Shown here in pieces: positions 50,014 to 60,321 of a stretch of DNA of 64,000 nt (its first letter is position 1; each line of letters opens with the position of its first letter). The DNA is from Paragorgia papillata. Lineage: Eukaryota > Cnidaria > Anthozoa > Scleralcyonacea > Coralliidae. The DNA is taken from assembly GCA_035771165.1 (NCBI GenBank), contig JAWNZC010000299.1, positions 1-64,000 on the forward strand, given 5' to 3'. Both the position numbers and the translations under genes were made by a program. The notes beneath the pieces were generated by a model. The model worked only from the letters and a program-made list of their open reading frames with translations, did no database searches and had not been told where the DNA came from.

Positions 50014-51270
50014 ATAATGATTACTGGTACAAGTAACAAAAATGCTAAAAATGTGGTGAATTGTCATTAAATGGTTTATGAAATAAAAATAATTAACATC
50101 ATGCGATGTGTATGTGCTGTTGTTCTACAGGTCCCTTGGGGTTCTACTTGGGGTATCAAATCCACTAACCCCTTGGCTAAGTTAATGAGCGTAGTGGCTC
50201 AGAGCTCATTCGTGTACTGACTGCCGTATGTGACACTTCGCTACCAAGAGGCTGCTTGTCTAGCTGTTTCTCGAATTTCTCGGGTTCGGTCTAAGACTAC
50301 CATCAGCTTTTTACCCGTCCACAGCGTTGTTGGCAGATAAGTGGGAAACGCTGCCATGAAACTAGGGTTTTCTTGCCCTTTGCTGGTCGTGCTTCGTCGC
50401 TTGATATGCTGCCGTAGACTTTGGCTCAACTGGCTCTTCACTCCGACCGGTTTATGCCGGTTGTATGGTTTGTACACTGTAGCTTAGCTTTCAGACGTTT
50501 TTTAGCTGTGGCTCATTGCCACGTTTGTGCTTAAATTATCAGTTTTTTGTCGCGTCTAATCGATTTGCTGCAATTTTTATGCGCTGCTGTTTTGCCGCTA
50601 GCTTGCTTGTCTTCAGTTCCGTGGCGTGTTCAGTTGTTCGTTCTCTCCACAGTTATTACCGGAGAATTTTATTGTTCACAGACCGCTACTTGGTCCGTGG
50701 TGTTGTTTGCAGTTCCCCAACAGTTTGTTCGTTGCGTTTTGAGCTATAGCCTTCTCGAAGGAGACTGTTTATTCTGGTTCTCGGCCCAGTTCAATCAGCT
50801 TGTGTTTATGAGCTAAGCGTTTGTATGTTTGACCGGCTCGTAGCATATGCCAGCTGTTCAGATCTCAGTATTGTTCCGCTCTGGCGTACAAGTTCGAAAG
50901 GCCAAACGTTTTGTCAAGTCGTTGGACACCCTAATTTGGGATAAATTAGCAGGTGAGTCGAGTCGTTCGATTTTATCTAAATATTGCCTGGCCTGTTCTA
51001 TTCTGCCGTCTGCACTGGGACTAGTTATTCTTCGCTGGCAAATTGCTGTACTATTATTTGGTAAATCCTTTATAGGGCTTCCTTAGCGTTATATTTTACT
51101 CTGCATGCTCTATTAAGTTGTCTTTTCGATACCGTGTCCAACTTGTCAAGTATATGTTCTTATTAGTTAATACAGTTGGCTTACAGAAGGCCATATTTTC
51201 TGTGCTGTCTTTTGTGCGGTTTACTGCTTTAGCTCACAGCAACAAAGAAATTATGGGTGGGTGATGTACT

Positions 51271-51309
51271 ATTTCAAAAACTCGTTTACGCAGAACGAGT
51301 TTTTGAAAT
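51271..51309. repeat. Perfect hairpin, 16-bp stem and 7-nt loop
   Basis: ATTTCAAAAACTCGTT (51271-51286) is followed after TACGCAG by its exact complement (51294-51309). Confidence 0.85.
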
Positions 51310-51984
51310 GGCTTCTCAAATGAAAGACAATGAACCAATGAGCCACCGTTGTGGGACTTGTGGATGTTTTGTGATACAAGGATTGTGCTATTGTGCTATT
51401 ATCTGCTTTCGTGGGCTAAGCGTCCTGGGTCTGGGTGTCATGCTGGGAAATTGCTAATTCTCCCCTCCTGTTCTGGGCCAATCGGCATTATGAACCCGCG
51501 CGTGTTGTAGGCCTTCCCTCACTCTTGGGCTGCGAGTTGAGATGTTGGGCCATGCTAGCCCCTTTCCCACAGTGGGTATTACACACTGGGCTCACCCATT
51601 TCGTCTTTTAGCCTGCTAACTGTTGCATGGTTCCTACAGGGTTTGGAATTATGCGGGTCTTAATTGGTTTTCGTCTAGATGCTGTACTGCTGCGGGGTTT
51701 ACTACCAGCCTTTCTTCATGGCCAGAACAAAGATCATACACGGTTATGTCTTGTGGGTTATGTCTTGTGGGTTAATTGGCTGCCACCCACCCCGTGTTAA
51801 GGCGTCCAGGTGGTTGAGCCGTTGCCATTCCTTGGCTTGAGCTCGCTCAGTCGTGCAAGTAGGATTTGTATTGCTGCTGGTGACCCTTGTGCCTGCAATC
51901 GTTGCGGGGATGGTATTTGTGTTCCTTGCGGGGCTACAGTTGCGGGGCGGGTACTGCATTTGCACTACTTTGCAATCATACAGA

Positions 51985-52450
51985 TGCTGGGTGGTTGCTT
52001 GTGTGCTACTTTGCCATCATATTGTTGCTGGCGGGGGGGGGACTGCTTGTGCTAATGTTCCTTGCTGTCTTACAGTTGCTAGGTGGTTGCAGGTGTGCTA
52101 CTTTGCTATCATATTGTTGCTGGGAGACTGCATTTAGGCTGTTGTACCTGGCTATCGTACAGTTGCTTGGGGGTTGCATGTGTGCTACTTTACTATTATA
52201 TTGTTGCTGGGGATTGCATTTGTACTTTGTACCTTGCTATCGTGCCTTGCTAGGTGGTCGCATGTATGCTACCTTTGCTGTCATATTGTTGCGGGGGGAA
52301 TGCATTTGTGCTATTGTACCTTGCTGTCGTACAGTTGCTACATGGTTGCATGTGCGCTACTTTGCTGTACTCTTCTTGCTGGTGGGGGACTGCATTTGTG
52401 CTAATGTTCCTTGCTGTCTTACAGTTGCGGGGGATCCGCTTTGCGTTGGG
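51985..52450. repeat. Degenerate tandem repeat of about 86 bp
   Basis: Units begin with GGTTGCATGTGTGCTACTTT-like sequence near 51990, 52086, 52170, 52255 and 52344. Each contains TATTGTTGCTGG and a second half with TTGCTGTCGTACAGTTGCT that resembles the first, so the unit is itself an old duplication of about 43 bp. Confidence 0.7.
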
Positions 52451-52499
52451 GCTATTTACTATCCCTCAGTTGCAGAGGCTGTGTTTGTCCTCCTCTATC

Positions 52500-52585
52500 C
52501 TGGGTGACTGCCTTTGTCCTACGCTACCCTGGGTGACTGCCTTTGTCCTCCTGTACCATGGGTGTCTGCCTTTGTCCTACGGGGC
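52500..52585. repeat. Short tandem repeat of about 33 bp
   Basis: GGGTGACTGCCTTTGTCCT occurs twice in succession and then as a variant (GGGTGTCTGCCTTTGTCCT), separated by TACCCT- or TACCAT-like spacers. Confidence 0.65.
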
Positions 52586-52841
52586 CTCACGGTCATACTG
52601 TTGCTGGGTATCTGCGTTGTGCTAAGTTGCTGTCAGCTGCAGTTGCGGGGGGCTCCTTTGTGCTACTTTGCTATACTACAGTTGCGGGTGACTGTAGGTG
52701 TGCTTTACTGCGGTCGTACAGTTGTTGGCAACTGTTTTGTGCTTTCTGCTGCCGTACTGTCACTGGGGAAGTGTATTTGTGCTCCCCTGCCATTGCCCTG
52801 TTGTGTGGGGGTCTCTAACTGTTTTGGCGATGTCGTTGTGC

Positions 52842-53050
52842 GGGTCCGTACTGTGCAACGTTGCCATACAGACGTTGGGGGTCTGTATTTGTGCCCCCTG
52901 CTGTTGCACAGTCGTGTGGGGGGTCTTCGACTTCAGCTGTTGCCTTCTGGCCAGCTGCTAGTCTGTGTGGGTCCGTACTGCGCAACTTTGCCATACAGAC
53001 GTTGGGGGTCTGTATTTGTGCCCCCTGCTGTTGCACAGTCGTGTGGGGGT
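52842..53050. repeat. Direct duplication, offset 127 bp
   Basis: About 83 bp starting GGGTCCGTACTG at 52842 is repeated from 52969 with very few differences, including CCATACAGACGTTGGGGG and TTGCACAGTCGTGTGGGG. Confidence 0.85.
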
Positions 53051-53078
53051 CCTCGGGTCCTCGCGGTTCGCTTGTATG

Positions 53079-53365
53079 TTTCGCGCCAGTACATCTGGTC
53101 TGTTCCCCAGCTACTCCGGGTGATAACTTATGTAGGGTGTGTTCTTGGCTACTCCAAGAAATGTGCAGTAGTGTGCTGTAATTTTGTGTAGTAGTAGTAG
53201 TTTGTGCTTAGCTGTTGGTAGTTTGTGTTTCGCGCCAGCACATCTGGTCTGTTCCCCGGCTACTCTGGGTGATAACTTAGTTTGTAGGGTGTGTTCTTGG
53301 CTACTCCGAGAAAATGTGCCGTAGTGTGCTGTAGTGTGCTGTAATGTGTAGTAGCTTGTGCTTTA
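53079..53365. repeat. Direct duplication, offset 149 bp
   Basis: A unit of about 138 bp starting TTTCGCGCCAG at 53079 is repeated from 53228, sharing ACATCTGGTCTGTTCCCC and GGGTGTGTTCTTGGCTACTC. A GTA/GTAGT-rich tail varies in length between copies. Confidence 0.85.
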
Positions 53366-54105
53366 CAGTACCGGCTTATCCGGTTTTTGCTTAGTGTAAT
53401 TTAAGTCTATTGGGCTCTTCAGCTGCTCTTAAGTCCAGCTCGTTGCTTGCCATTGTTTGCTATGTACTTGTCTACCTGCTCTGGAAAGGGCCCGTTTGTT
53501 GCTTGTCTATGTTGCAGGAGTGGGTCTTTGCTTCTGGCTTTGCGTACAGGTTCCGGTCATTGATGGTCACCTGGATGTTGGTTGTTCAAATGCAGCTTTC
53601 ACCATTTCTCTGTTGGTTGGCCCCTGGTGGCTTGCTTAGGTCCAGGTCGGTATGGTAATTTCGGAACCATTGATTATCATTTGGTAAGTTACTTCTCCAC
53701 TTTATGTGTGACAGTAGTTCTGTTAGGAGAGGGTAATTCTCGGCAACATTGCTACAAGTTAGTTGGGAGTTTAGGCTTGCCTGGAGCTGCTTTACCTATA
53801 AGACCGCACCCGTCTTGGTGGATCGCCTGTTCCTGTAAACTGTTCCTCAGCTATTAGGGCAAACCCTCTCCGACGGAGCTACACCCTCCAAAGGTCATAG
53901 TTACATTACTGTATCCTTGTTAGGCTCTCTAGTGCGGGTACAGTAGTTATTGGTGTGGTTTCAAGCCCCTATGCGAGACATTGCAGGATTTTTAATTGTA
54001 CATGCAACACGCATACAGTATATACAATACAGAATAAGTTTCTACTTCCTACAGGTATGTTACAAGAGAAACAATTCTCTAGTGTTATTGTTTATCATGC
54101 CTAAG

Positions 54106-54473
54106 TCATTTAGAATTTGCATAGCAGTTGCGGCAAAACCAAAACTTGGACTTTGGTGGTTTTTTCAAAGAAGCACAAGTAAAATGGAACCAGCAAAGAC
54201 AATCATCACAGCCAATGGACTGGGCATCTTCCAGTTCTTCCTTCCAGCACTTACATATCAAGCTATTGGTTAACTTTAACTGTTTGATGATTTCCTCCAC
54301 CAGAAACCATGCATCTTTTGAAAAATAACGGCGCAGACGCATAAAATTCACATTTTCACCTGCCAAGGCAGAATTAACTTTTTCAGGTCTTGTTTCAACC
54401 AGATCTTCATCAATAACACCCCCTTTCAGGGCATGATTGACATATTTCGGATCCAAAAGCCACATTAACAGAA
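54106..54473 (-). CDS. MULE transposase exon 7 (PHD finger, C-terminus)
   Basis: Acceptor TTATTCCAG. A helical segment of about 70 residues precedes a PHD finger with all eight zinc ligands in order (C-x-C, C-x2-C, H-x2-C, C-x2-C) and the usual aromatic residues (CLCWFHF, FWFC). Terminates with TGA at 54106-54108. PHD fingers commonly bind histone H3 tails. Confidence 0.85.
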
Positions 54474-57400
54474 CTGGAATAAAGTAGAAGACAGTGGAAG
54501 AGTTAAGCCAAAAACAGAGCTACTAAAGTATGATACATTACACTAAGTGACAGGTTTCCCCAATTCCCCTTGCTCTGGCATTAGCTAGAGTAAAATTAAT
54601 AAGTTGCACATTTGTAACGATGCCACATGACGGATTATACAGCAGAAACCTGAGGGATCTACTTATTTCATAGTTAAGGATGTTTATTGTTTTGCTAATC
54701 ACGGATTTCCATATTTTAGGTGTTGTGCATTTTTGACCGATCCAAAATACAGTACTTCTGTAATTAACAATGCTATTTCCGGTGTACATTAACTTTGCAG
54801 CAAATCGAAAAGGTGGTAAACTGCTGAGAATTTAATGAATTTACTACCTTTTCGATTTGTTGCATTTTCAAACCACTGCCTAGGCAGCACTCTTCATTTT
54901 TCATACATTACCTTTGTCTTTTTCCTGTGGCATTTTCTTGAGAAAAGGTGTAGGCTTCTTTTTCTCAGTGCCGGTTGTTTTGCTCTTTTTTCTTGGAAGC
55001 CCAATCACAGTCAACTCTGCACCTTTCGGACGCCCACGTTTAGGAATTCTTGCAGGAATCTTGACTTGGCTTAGACCTAAGAGAGTAGCAGACATTTAGT
55101 ATGAGAATTTTCTTAATCCGCAAGCTTGTCATGCACTCGTGCAACCATCCCAAGCAGGCAAGGAGATATGTAGTTATTTTGACTTGGCAAAACAATGTTA
55201 AAACAATTTTCTTTGCTTTAGTAGTAAAATAGTACCACAGTGCCACTCCTTAGTGCCACAGATCACCGGTTTTGGTAACATGACTATGAATGCTCCAAGA
55301 ACTGATACAGAACTCATCTTCACCCCATGACTCCGCGGCCAAGTCAAGGTGGAAGCGAAAGGCTTAGGAACTAGGCTACAAGTATTGGTGTTGTAATTCA
55401 CCACACTAGTTTAAGGCAGTGCAAATGCATGGGTGCTATTAACTTACTAATATGTCCATTGGCCATTGGATGACTGTTATTGGTCTCTAAATCAGACACT
55501 GAGTTTTCAAGACCACCATCCAGTTCTGTGGCTTGGAGTAATGCACCATGTGCCATATCATGGCAGTTTTCCGGTTCACTTCTTCCATCTGATTCATCAA
55601 CAGTATGTTCTAAAAAGTAAACAAGACAATATAAACTTCTTCAGAAATTACAGGAACCACTGAGTATTTCAATAAAATCAAAGATAAAATGCATATCTTC
55701 ACGCTCCAGTCTAACATACTCTATACTATAAATTTTGTACTTATAAAAGACTATAAAAAGGAAGGCAAAGATAGTGATATCAAGAGCATACCTTGTGTAT
55801 CACTGTCATAATTAACTTGATGGACAGAAACTTCAACACCATCTTTCCAAGATTGTAATAAAAGGTTTAAAATCTCCATATGACTTGTAATAATCTCCAT
55901 ATGACTTGAGACAATCGAAGAAAGCTGCTGGCATAACTGAAAAGCCTTCTTATATTTCTGGCCCTGAGAAAGAACTTTCACCGTTGACGGCTCTCCAACA
56001 GAAACTGCAGTGCTTGCAGGTTCAAGTGGCATGCCAGGGTTCTTTAGAACATGATGCTTTGACTGATAGTAGTCTAACCTCCATCTTCTTGCGAACAGGC
56101 TGGAATTGAACATTCGTACCCCAGCAGCCTTTCTTACTGCAAAGATGTGCCTACAAGGTAGCTTCATTGCAGTCCAAAATGAGCAATCACAGGACACTTG
56201 TGACACTTTGACCCTTGAAGAAGTGCTGGAAAGTTCAACTGTCTCATTCAAATTTGCTTCTTCGGGGTATTGTCAACTAACTCCATTTGCTTCAACACAA
56301 AGCTGAATGCATAAGGAATCAGAGCTTTCATATAGGCTTTCATGATGGCTCGGTGATCCCTGGCATCTCTAAGTGATTGAATGGCCAATAGCAACTCGTC
56401 AAAAAATTTCTCTAAGTTTGAAAACTTAGAGCAAACACTCTTGACGTTTTGGTTGATTGACTCTATTCTGTTGTTTGTCCCATTCAGTAACGTCAAATTT
56501 GTAGCTTTGAGGCCTTCAACCCACTGCACATGGATTGGATGCCAGTTTTCCTCGAAATAGTCGACAACACTCTGGATCTTTGTGGCATGAAGCTCAGAAC
56601 GCAATGATTTGTACTGCTCTACATTCTTAGCATATGTCATCTTTTGCAGAATTTCTAAACACAAATTCCGCTCCTCCAATCTGATACCCATTTTTTCAGT
56701 GGTCACTTCTCTCCGAAATGTTCTCTGGGTATGGAATAGGCATACCAAAAGTTTCCCCTCTGGAAATTCTGAAGCAAAAACTTCTCTCTCATTAAAGTCT
56801 TTATCCGACATAATGGTCTGAGTTTTGCTCCAAGTTGGATTATGCTCTTTGAATATTTCAACCATTCTTCTTATGATGGCCCCTTCCTCATTAGCGACCA
56901 GAAAAATGGCAACAATCTCACTTTCACCATTTCCATCCTCTCCCAAAAGGATCGATAAAGAGAGGCATCCTAAGCTCATTGAGCTTGTGTGTTGCATCAA
57001 CAAACAAGATCTCTGGAAAGGATGTGTATGCAGTTTTCATTGCACTGTCTTGGTAAAACAGACCCAATAGGTTCGACTCGCTGTCCACAGCAACTTCAGT
57101 TGTTGAACCTAAGAAAATGAAATGTATAAGCTGTGCATAGTGCATGATAGCCATAGAAGTGGGTGAAGTACTAGGCTGATGCGGTACTGAAAAAATACCG
57201 CATCAACATTTGGTCAAATAACAAATTAATGTAAACAAGCAACATAACACTGATAATTGACCTTTTCAACGAAACAGTGAATCATGGGTAATCAGGACTA
57301 AATTGAAAAGAAATACTTGACCCATATCAAAGGAAGCACATTGCACGGGTCAAGTATTTCTTTTCAATTTAGTCCGATTACCCATGATTCACTGTTCTGT

Positions 57401-60302
57401 CAAAAAGGTCTATCGGTTTTAGCATAAGCGCAATACCGATAACACCGTAGATTTTGGTACATGTATATTTTTGAATTAAAAAACTGAATAATCCATAATT
57501 ATCAATATATATCAAATTCGCAATATTCTTTTTTTCTTCTAAGCAGCATTGTGCTAACGTTTCTCTACCTTAATCAATAGGCAATTTGGGTCATCAATTT
57601 TACAATTCTTGGTCCAATAGCAAATGTAAACAAGTAACAAAACACTGATAATCGGTTTCAGTATAAGCGCAATACCGATAACACCGTATATTTCGGTATA
57701 CCGATATTTTTTAATTAAAAAACCGAGTAATCGATATTTAGAAAATACCGATAATTATCGATATACCACACCAGCCTATGAAGTACAATGTACAAACAAA
57801 CCACTATCGATTTCCTTACCTGCATTCTGACTAAGCTTCACTGCTATTGCCTTTACGTCATTTTTCTTGACACCATTCTTAGCCATCTTTGCTCTGATAT
57901 TCGAGATATCTCTTCCAGTAACAACCTGCCCACTAGTTTTTTGAAGATGGTTTTGAAGCATTGCTTTGTGGCACTTCATGTCAAGCATTTTGGTTGCTTC
58001 ATTTAAGAGATCTTGATCCAACTTTCGCTGCTGTGGAAAATGACTGAAGGAAGTCTATAAAGAATAGATATAAAGTAATATTAGATATAAAGTTCAAAAA
58101 TTACCATCAGATTTACTGTCATGGCAATAGAAGTGTTCCTGAAGTATTGTTGAAATTCATTTGCTGGTGCAATTGATTTGATGAAGTTTGTTGAACTTCA
58201 TGCATTGCAGTTGCTTGGTTTACAGGTTTAAGGGAACCAATAGCATTATGAGTCAATCTCTGACAATCAATCAAATACAAAACAGGAAGTTGTTTAACAG
58301 ACAAACAAACTCGGACAACCTATATGGACACTAAAGAGGTCAGTGACACAGTGAAATGGTTGAAAGGCATGCTTGGGGTAATTGCAAAAGTGGTTTCGAT
58401 CAAAGATAGTAGACAACACTGTTACGAGTTTTTCCAATTTTCCAGCCGCAAAAAAATACAAACCTCAGAGAGAAGTGTAAGTGGATTAGGGCATGCTGTC
58501 GCAGCAACAAATTCACTTTGAGAGAAAGATAGCTACATTTGCAGCCGTTATTTTATCCGTCAATGTGATCTAAGGAATTAAACCCTCTAATATATGCAGC
58601 CACAGCTTTACTACAGGCATAGTTACTCGAAATGCCAAGAGTATGGTTTGCGTAACTGTGCAGCATTGACCCATATATATTTTACATCAACAAAGGCTCG
58701 ACAGGGATATCATATGACATGTGTTGATGTGTATCATGTGTGATGATTGATCACTAACATGTATTATTACTGTTCTGACAAAAGATTTTTATTATCTTTG
58801 TGCAATTTCCCACAACGCTGGATTTGTCGCAGCGACAGCATGCCCTAATCCAAGCACACTTCTCTCTGTTTTAATTTTTATTGTATTTTTTGTGGCTGGA
58901 AAATTGAAAAACTTCTAGCAGTCTCGTCTACTCTCTTTACGCACTTTGATTGTTCTGGTATCGAGAATCACTTTTACTATTACCTCAAGCATGCCTTTCA
59001 ACCATTTTACTGTGTCACCTCTTTAGTGTCCATATAGGTTGTCCAAATTTGTTTGTCTGAAAAATTTGCATTGAGGCCATGTGCAACCCCCTCCCCCACC
59101 ATTGAAGTAGCACAGTAAAGGTGTATTGCTTGGCTTCAACAAATGAATTGCAACAATATTTTAGGAACACTTCTGTTGCCACGAAAGTAACTTTATCCTA
59201 CATTTTAAACTCAATGGTACAACATGACATGAGTAGATGACTCTCAGTCTCACCCATTTTGTATAAGTCCCACCAGATGTGAGTAGCACCATACTAGGTA
59301 GGACCTTATAGTATTAGGCATAACTGAAAATCATAACTGAAAATTAATTCGAACTTGAATGTTAAGATCCACATATTGACTGGGTAATACCCAATTTTAA
59401 TGTGGTATCACTGGTTTGTAACCACACTTAGCCTTGTCTACTACTCAGTACCATCCTCAAGTAGACCCAGGGTGATGTTGTTTAATAACTTCAGTTGCCA
59501 AATAATGGTGAGCAGAACACTTCTCAACAGAAAGAGGATTATAGTTACGAACCGACCACTCCTCTGTGACTTGAAACTTTTAATAAATGTCACTGACTGT
59601 GTCAGTCAATCTACACTAGACTAATACCTCATCAACTGCGTGATTGTGAGTTTCTTCCATCCCGACGACTTCCAAATGACTACCATCCTTTGTCGTAACA
59701 AATTTGATCTCCATCGGGCAATCTTTCCTAAAGGTCCTGATTAAGTATGGAAGAAAGAAAGAATAAGTAATCGCTTTGTTTCTCATTAAGCTATATTAAA
59801 TAGTGAATTACAGAAATGTGAAACACTGACTAGTAAGACTTCCTTCATTTTAATGTCAATAAAACACGTGGTCGTACTCTTAGTTTAATTGCATCAATCG
59901 GGTGTGGACCGCCCGGTCACCATGATTTACTGTCTAAGAAAGAATTGTTAGCCTATCTACATACCTTTGATTTGGTCTCACTCCATTTGACCTTGATTTG
60001 AAACACTTCCCTCCAGCAATACACGAATATACAATGTGGCTGTAGCGCAAGTTCTCGTTCAATTTCCTGCTTGGATTTCTTTTCAAGGTTGAGGCGATCG
60101 TCCTCGAGTCTCTCACATACAATTGACAAAACTTTTCCGACCTGTAATGTTCAATCGCGCTGTTTACCTCTTCAAATGAAGACCATTTCGCTCCAACTTG
60201 TATAACACAGTGACCTTGATCCATCCTTCGCTTCGCCAGGACGCAAGGCATAAAGACAATGTGTTTTGATTTTCGAACTGAAAACATTAGCATAATACCC
60301 AT
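54106..60302 (-). CDS. MULE transposase with FAR1/GCM-like finger, SWIM, AT-hook and PHD finger
   Basis: Seven exons on the minus strand with consistent GT-AG sites and phases give about 889 residues. Order: C-C-HxH zinc finger of the FAR1/WRKY-GCM1 kind (VYSC, KDCP, HNH; residues about 60-145); an alpha-helical linker; an RNase H-like DDE core with FVDATHK (first Asp, 56996-56998), MSDKD (second Asp, 56803-56805), VCLFH (C-x2-H) and NRIES (Glu, 56461-56463); a SWIM finger (CDC...PCRH); an acidic linker; an AT-hook (KRGRPKG); a complete C4HC3 PHD finger (CKC, GCDDC, FHFTC, FCRNC). The organisation resembles ZSWIM3-type proteins of animals, which derive from such transposases. The ATG lies 20 bp inside the right terminal repeat, so promoter sequence must lie in that repeat. 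Exon 4 has two single-base frameshifts, at AAAA (56944-56947) and GGGG (56264-56267). Either the copy is newly inactivated or the sequence has indel errors. Confidence 0.85.
54474..54911 (-). other. Intron 6 of the MULE gene with a hairpin at 54796-54863
   Basis: No coding content. A 25-bp near-perfect inverted repeat, CAAATCGAAAAGGTGGTAAA with TTTACTACCTTTTCGATTTG, encloses an 18-nt loop. Confidence 0.7.
54912..55076 (-). CDS. MULE transposase exon 6 (AT-hook)
   Basis: Acceptor CTCTCTTAG and donor AAAG/GTAATG. Contains the AT-hook core PKRGRPKG followed by a Lys-rich stretch (PRKKSK, EKKKP) that could serve for DNA minor-groove binding and nuclear import. Confidence 0.78.
55077..55447 (-). 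other. Intron 5 of the MULE gene
   Basis: Non-coding; nothing recognised besides its splice sites. Confidence 0.6.
55448..55609 (-). CDS. MULE transposase exon 5 (acidic linker)
   Basis: Acceptor CTTTTTAG and donor ATTA/GTAAGT. Encodes an Asp/Glu/Asn/His-rich, probably disordered linker between SWIM finger and AT-hook. No domain recognised; support comes from splice sites and phase. Confidence 0.7.
55792..57108 (-). pseudogene. MULE transposase exon 4 (DDE core and SWIM finger, two frameshifts)
   Basis: Acceptor TTTCTTAG and donor CAAG/GTATGC. The three frame segments (57108 to about 56950, about 56950 to 56265, 56265 to 55792) read continuously as one MULE core and SWIM finger if one base is corrected at each of two homopolymers. 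All three catalytic acidic residues and the C-x2-H are kept. Confidence 0.82.
57109..57819 (-). other. Intron 3 of the MULE gene, with an internal duplication
   Basis: Two diverged copies of one AT-rich sequence (57210-57510, interrupted; 57609-57745) share GTAAACAAG, CACTGATAAT, GCGCAATACCGATAACACCG and a TTAATTAAAAAAC-like segment. The first copy carries a MITE. Many GATAATTATCGATATA-like self-complementary words occur at the end. Confidence 0.7.
57258..57413. mobile_element. Short MITE (about 155 bp) with an empty-site copy nearby
   Basis: Arms GACCTTTT...GGGTAATC...AAATACTTGACCC and their complement (57259-57324 and 57346-57410) form a long hairpin with a short loop of about 20 bp. The duplicated intron sequence at 57646-57665 reads GATAATCGG where this copy reads GATAAT, then the MITE, then ATCGG. 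The uninterrupted site is thus preserved in the same intron, implying a duplicated AT dinucleotide. Confidence 0.82.
57820..58030 (-). CDS. MULE transposase exon 3
   Basis: Acceptor TTCCACAG and donor GCAG/GTAAGG. Encodes a charged helical linker (DQDLLNEATKML; TGRDISNIRAKMAK) of the kind that precedes the DDE core in ZSWIM-type proteins. Ends in phase 1. Confidence 0.8.
58112..59190. mobile_element. Foldback element in intron 2 of the MULE gene
   Basis: Outer arms (58112-58167 and 59138-59190) and inner arms (58298-58515 and 58819-59059) pair in inverted orientation. Shared words include AGAAGTGTTCCT, GACAACCTATATGGACAC and GATTAGGGCATGCTGTCGC. The central 300 bp are unpaired. The arms differ by many substitutions and small indels, so the insertion is old. 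No transposase is encoded. Confidence 0.8.
59191..59627 (-). other. Remainder of intron 2 of the MULE gene
   Basis: Non-coding; short open frames are not supported by domains. Nothing else recognised. Confidence 0.5.
59628..59736 (-). CDS. MULE transposase exon 2
   Basis: Too short for simple ORF detection, but the acceptor TAATCAG, donor GAG/GTATTA and reading phase all fit. The 36 codons supply KDCPMEIKF and ETHNHAV, the second Cys and the His-x-His of the N-terminal zinc finger. Confidence 0.82.
59965..60302 (-). CDS. MULE transposase exon 1
   Basis: Starts with ATG at 60302 (further in-frame Met codons follow closely) and ends at donor AAAG/GTATGT. It encodes the first part of the FAR1/GCM-like finger, including YSHIVYSC. 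It ends with two bases of a codon that exon 2 completes. Confidence 0.82.
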
Positions 60303-60321
60303 GCTTGTGCGTCATCGGTCC

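Larger units (their letters stand above)
50014..54105. other. T/G-rich region of unknown nature inside the MULE
   Basis: Between a MITE and the 3' end of the MULE gene lie about 4 kb whose composition differs sharply from the AT-rich surroundings (T- and G-rich on the plus strand, especially 50.5-53.4 kb). Many overlapping Cys/Leu/Val-rich frames exist on the plus strand, but none shows a known domain or a single preferred frame, and they shift with local repeats. Internal duplications are listed separately. It could be a captured or nested non-coding element; I do not recognise it. Confidence 0.5.

Noticed and set aside
49755..50039. 94-codon minus-strand frame
   Set aside because: It coincides with a non-coding MITE including both inverted ends.
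50516..53857. Many Cys/Leu/Val-rich plus-strand frames, up to 225 codons, that look like membrane proteins
   Set aside because: T/G-rich composition alone yields such frames. They overlap in all three phases and follow the local tandem duplications, with no preferred frame.
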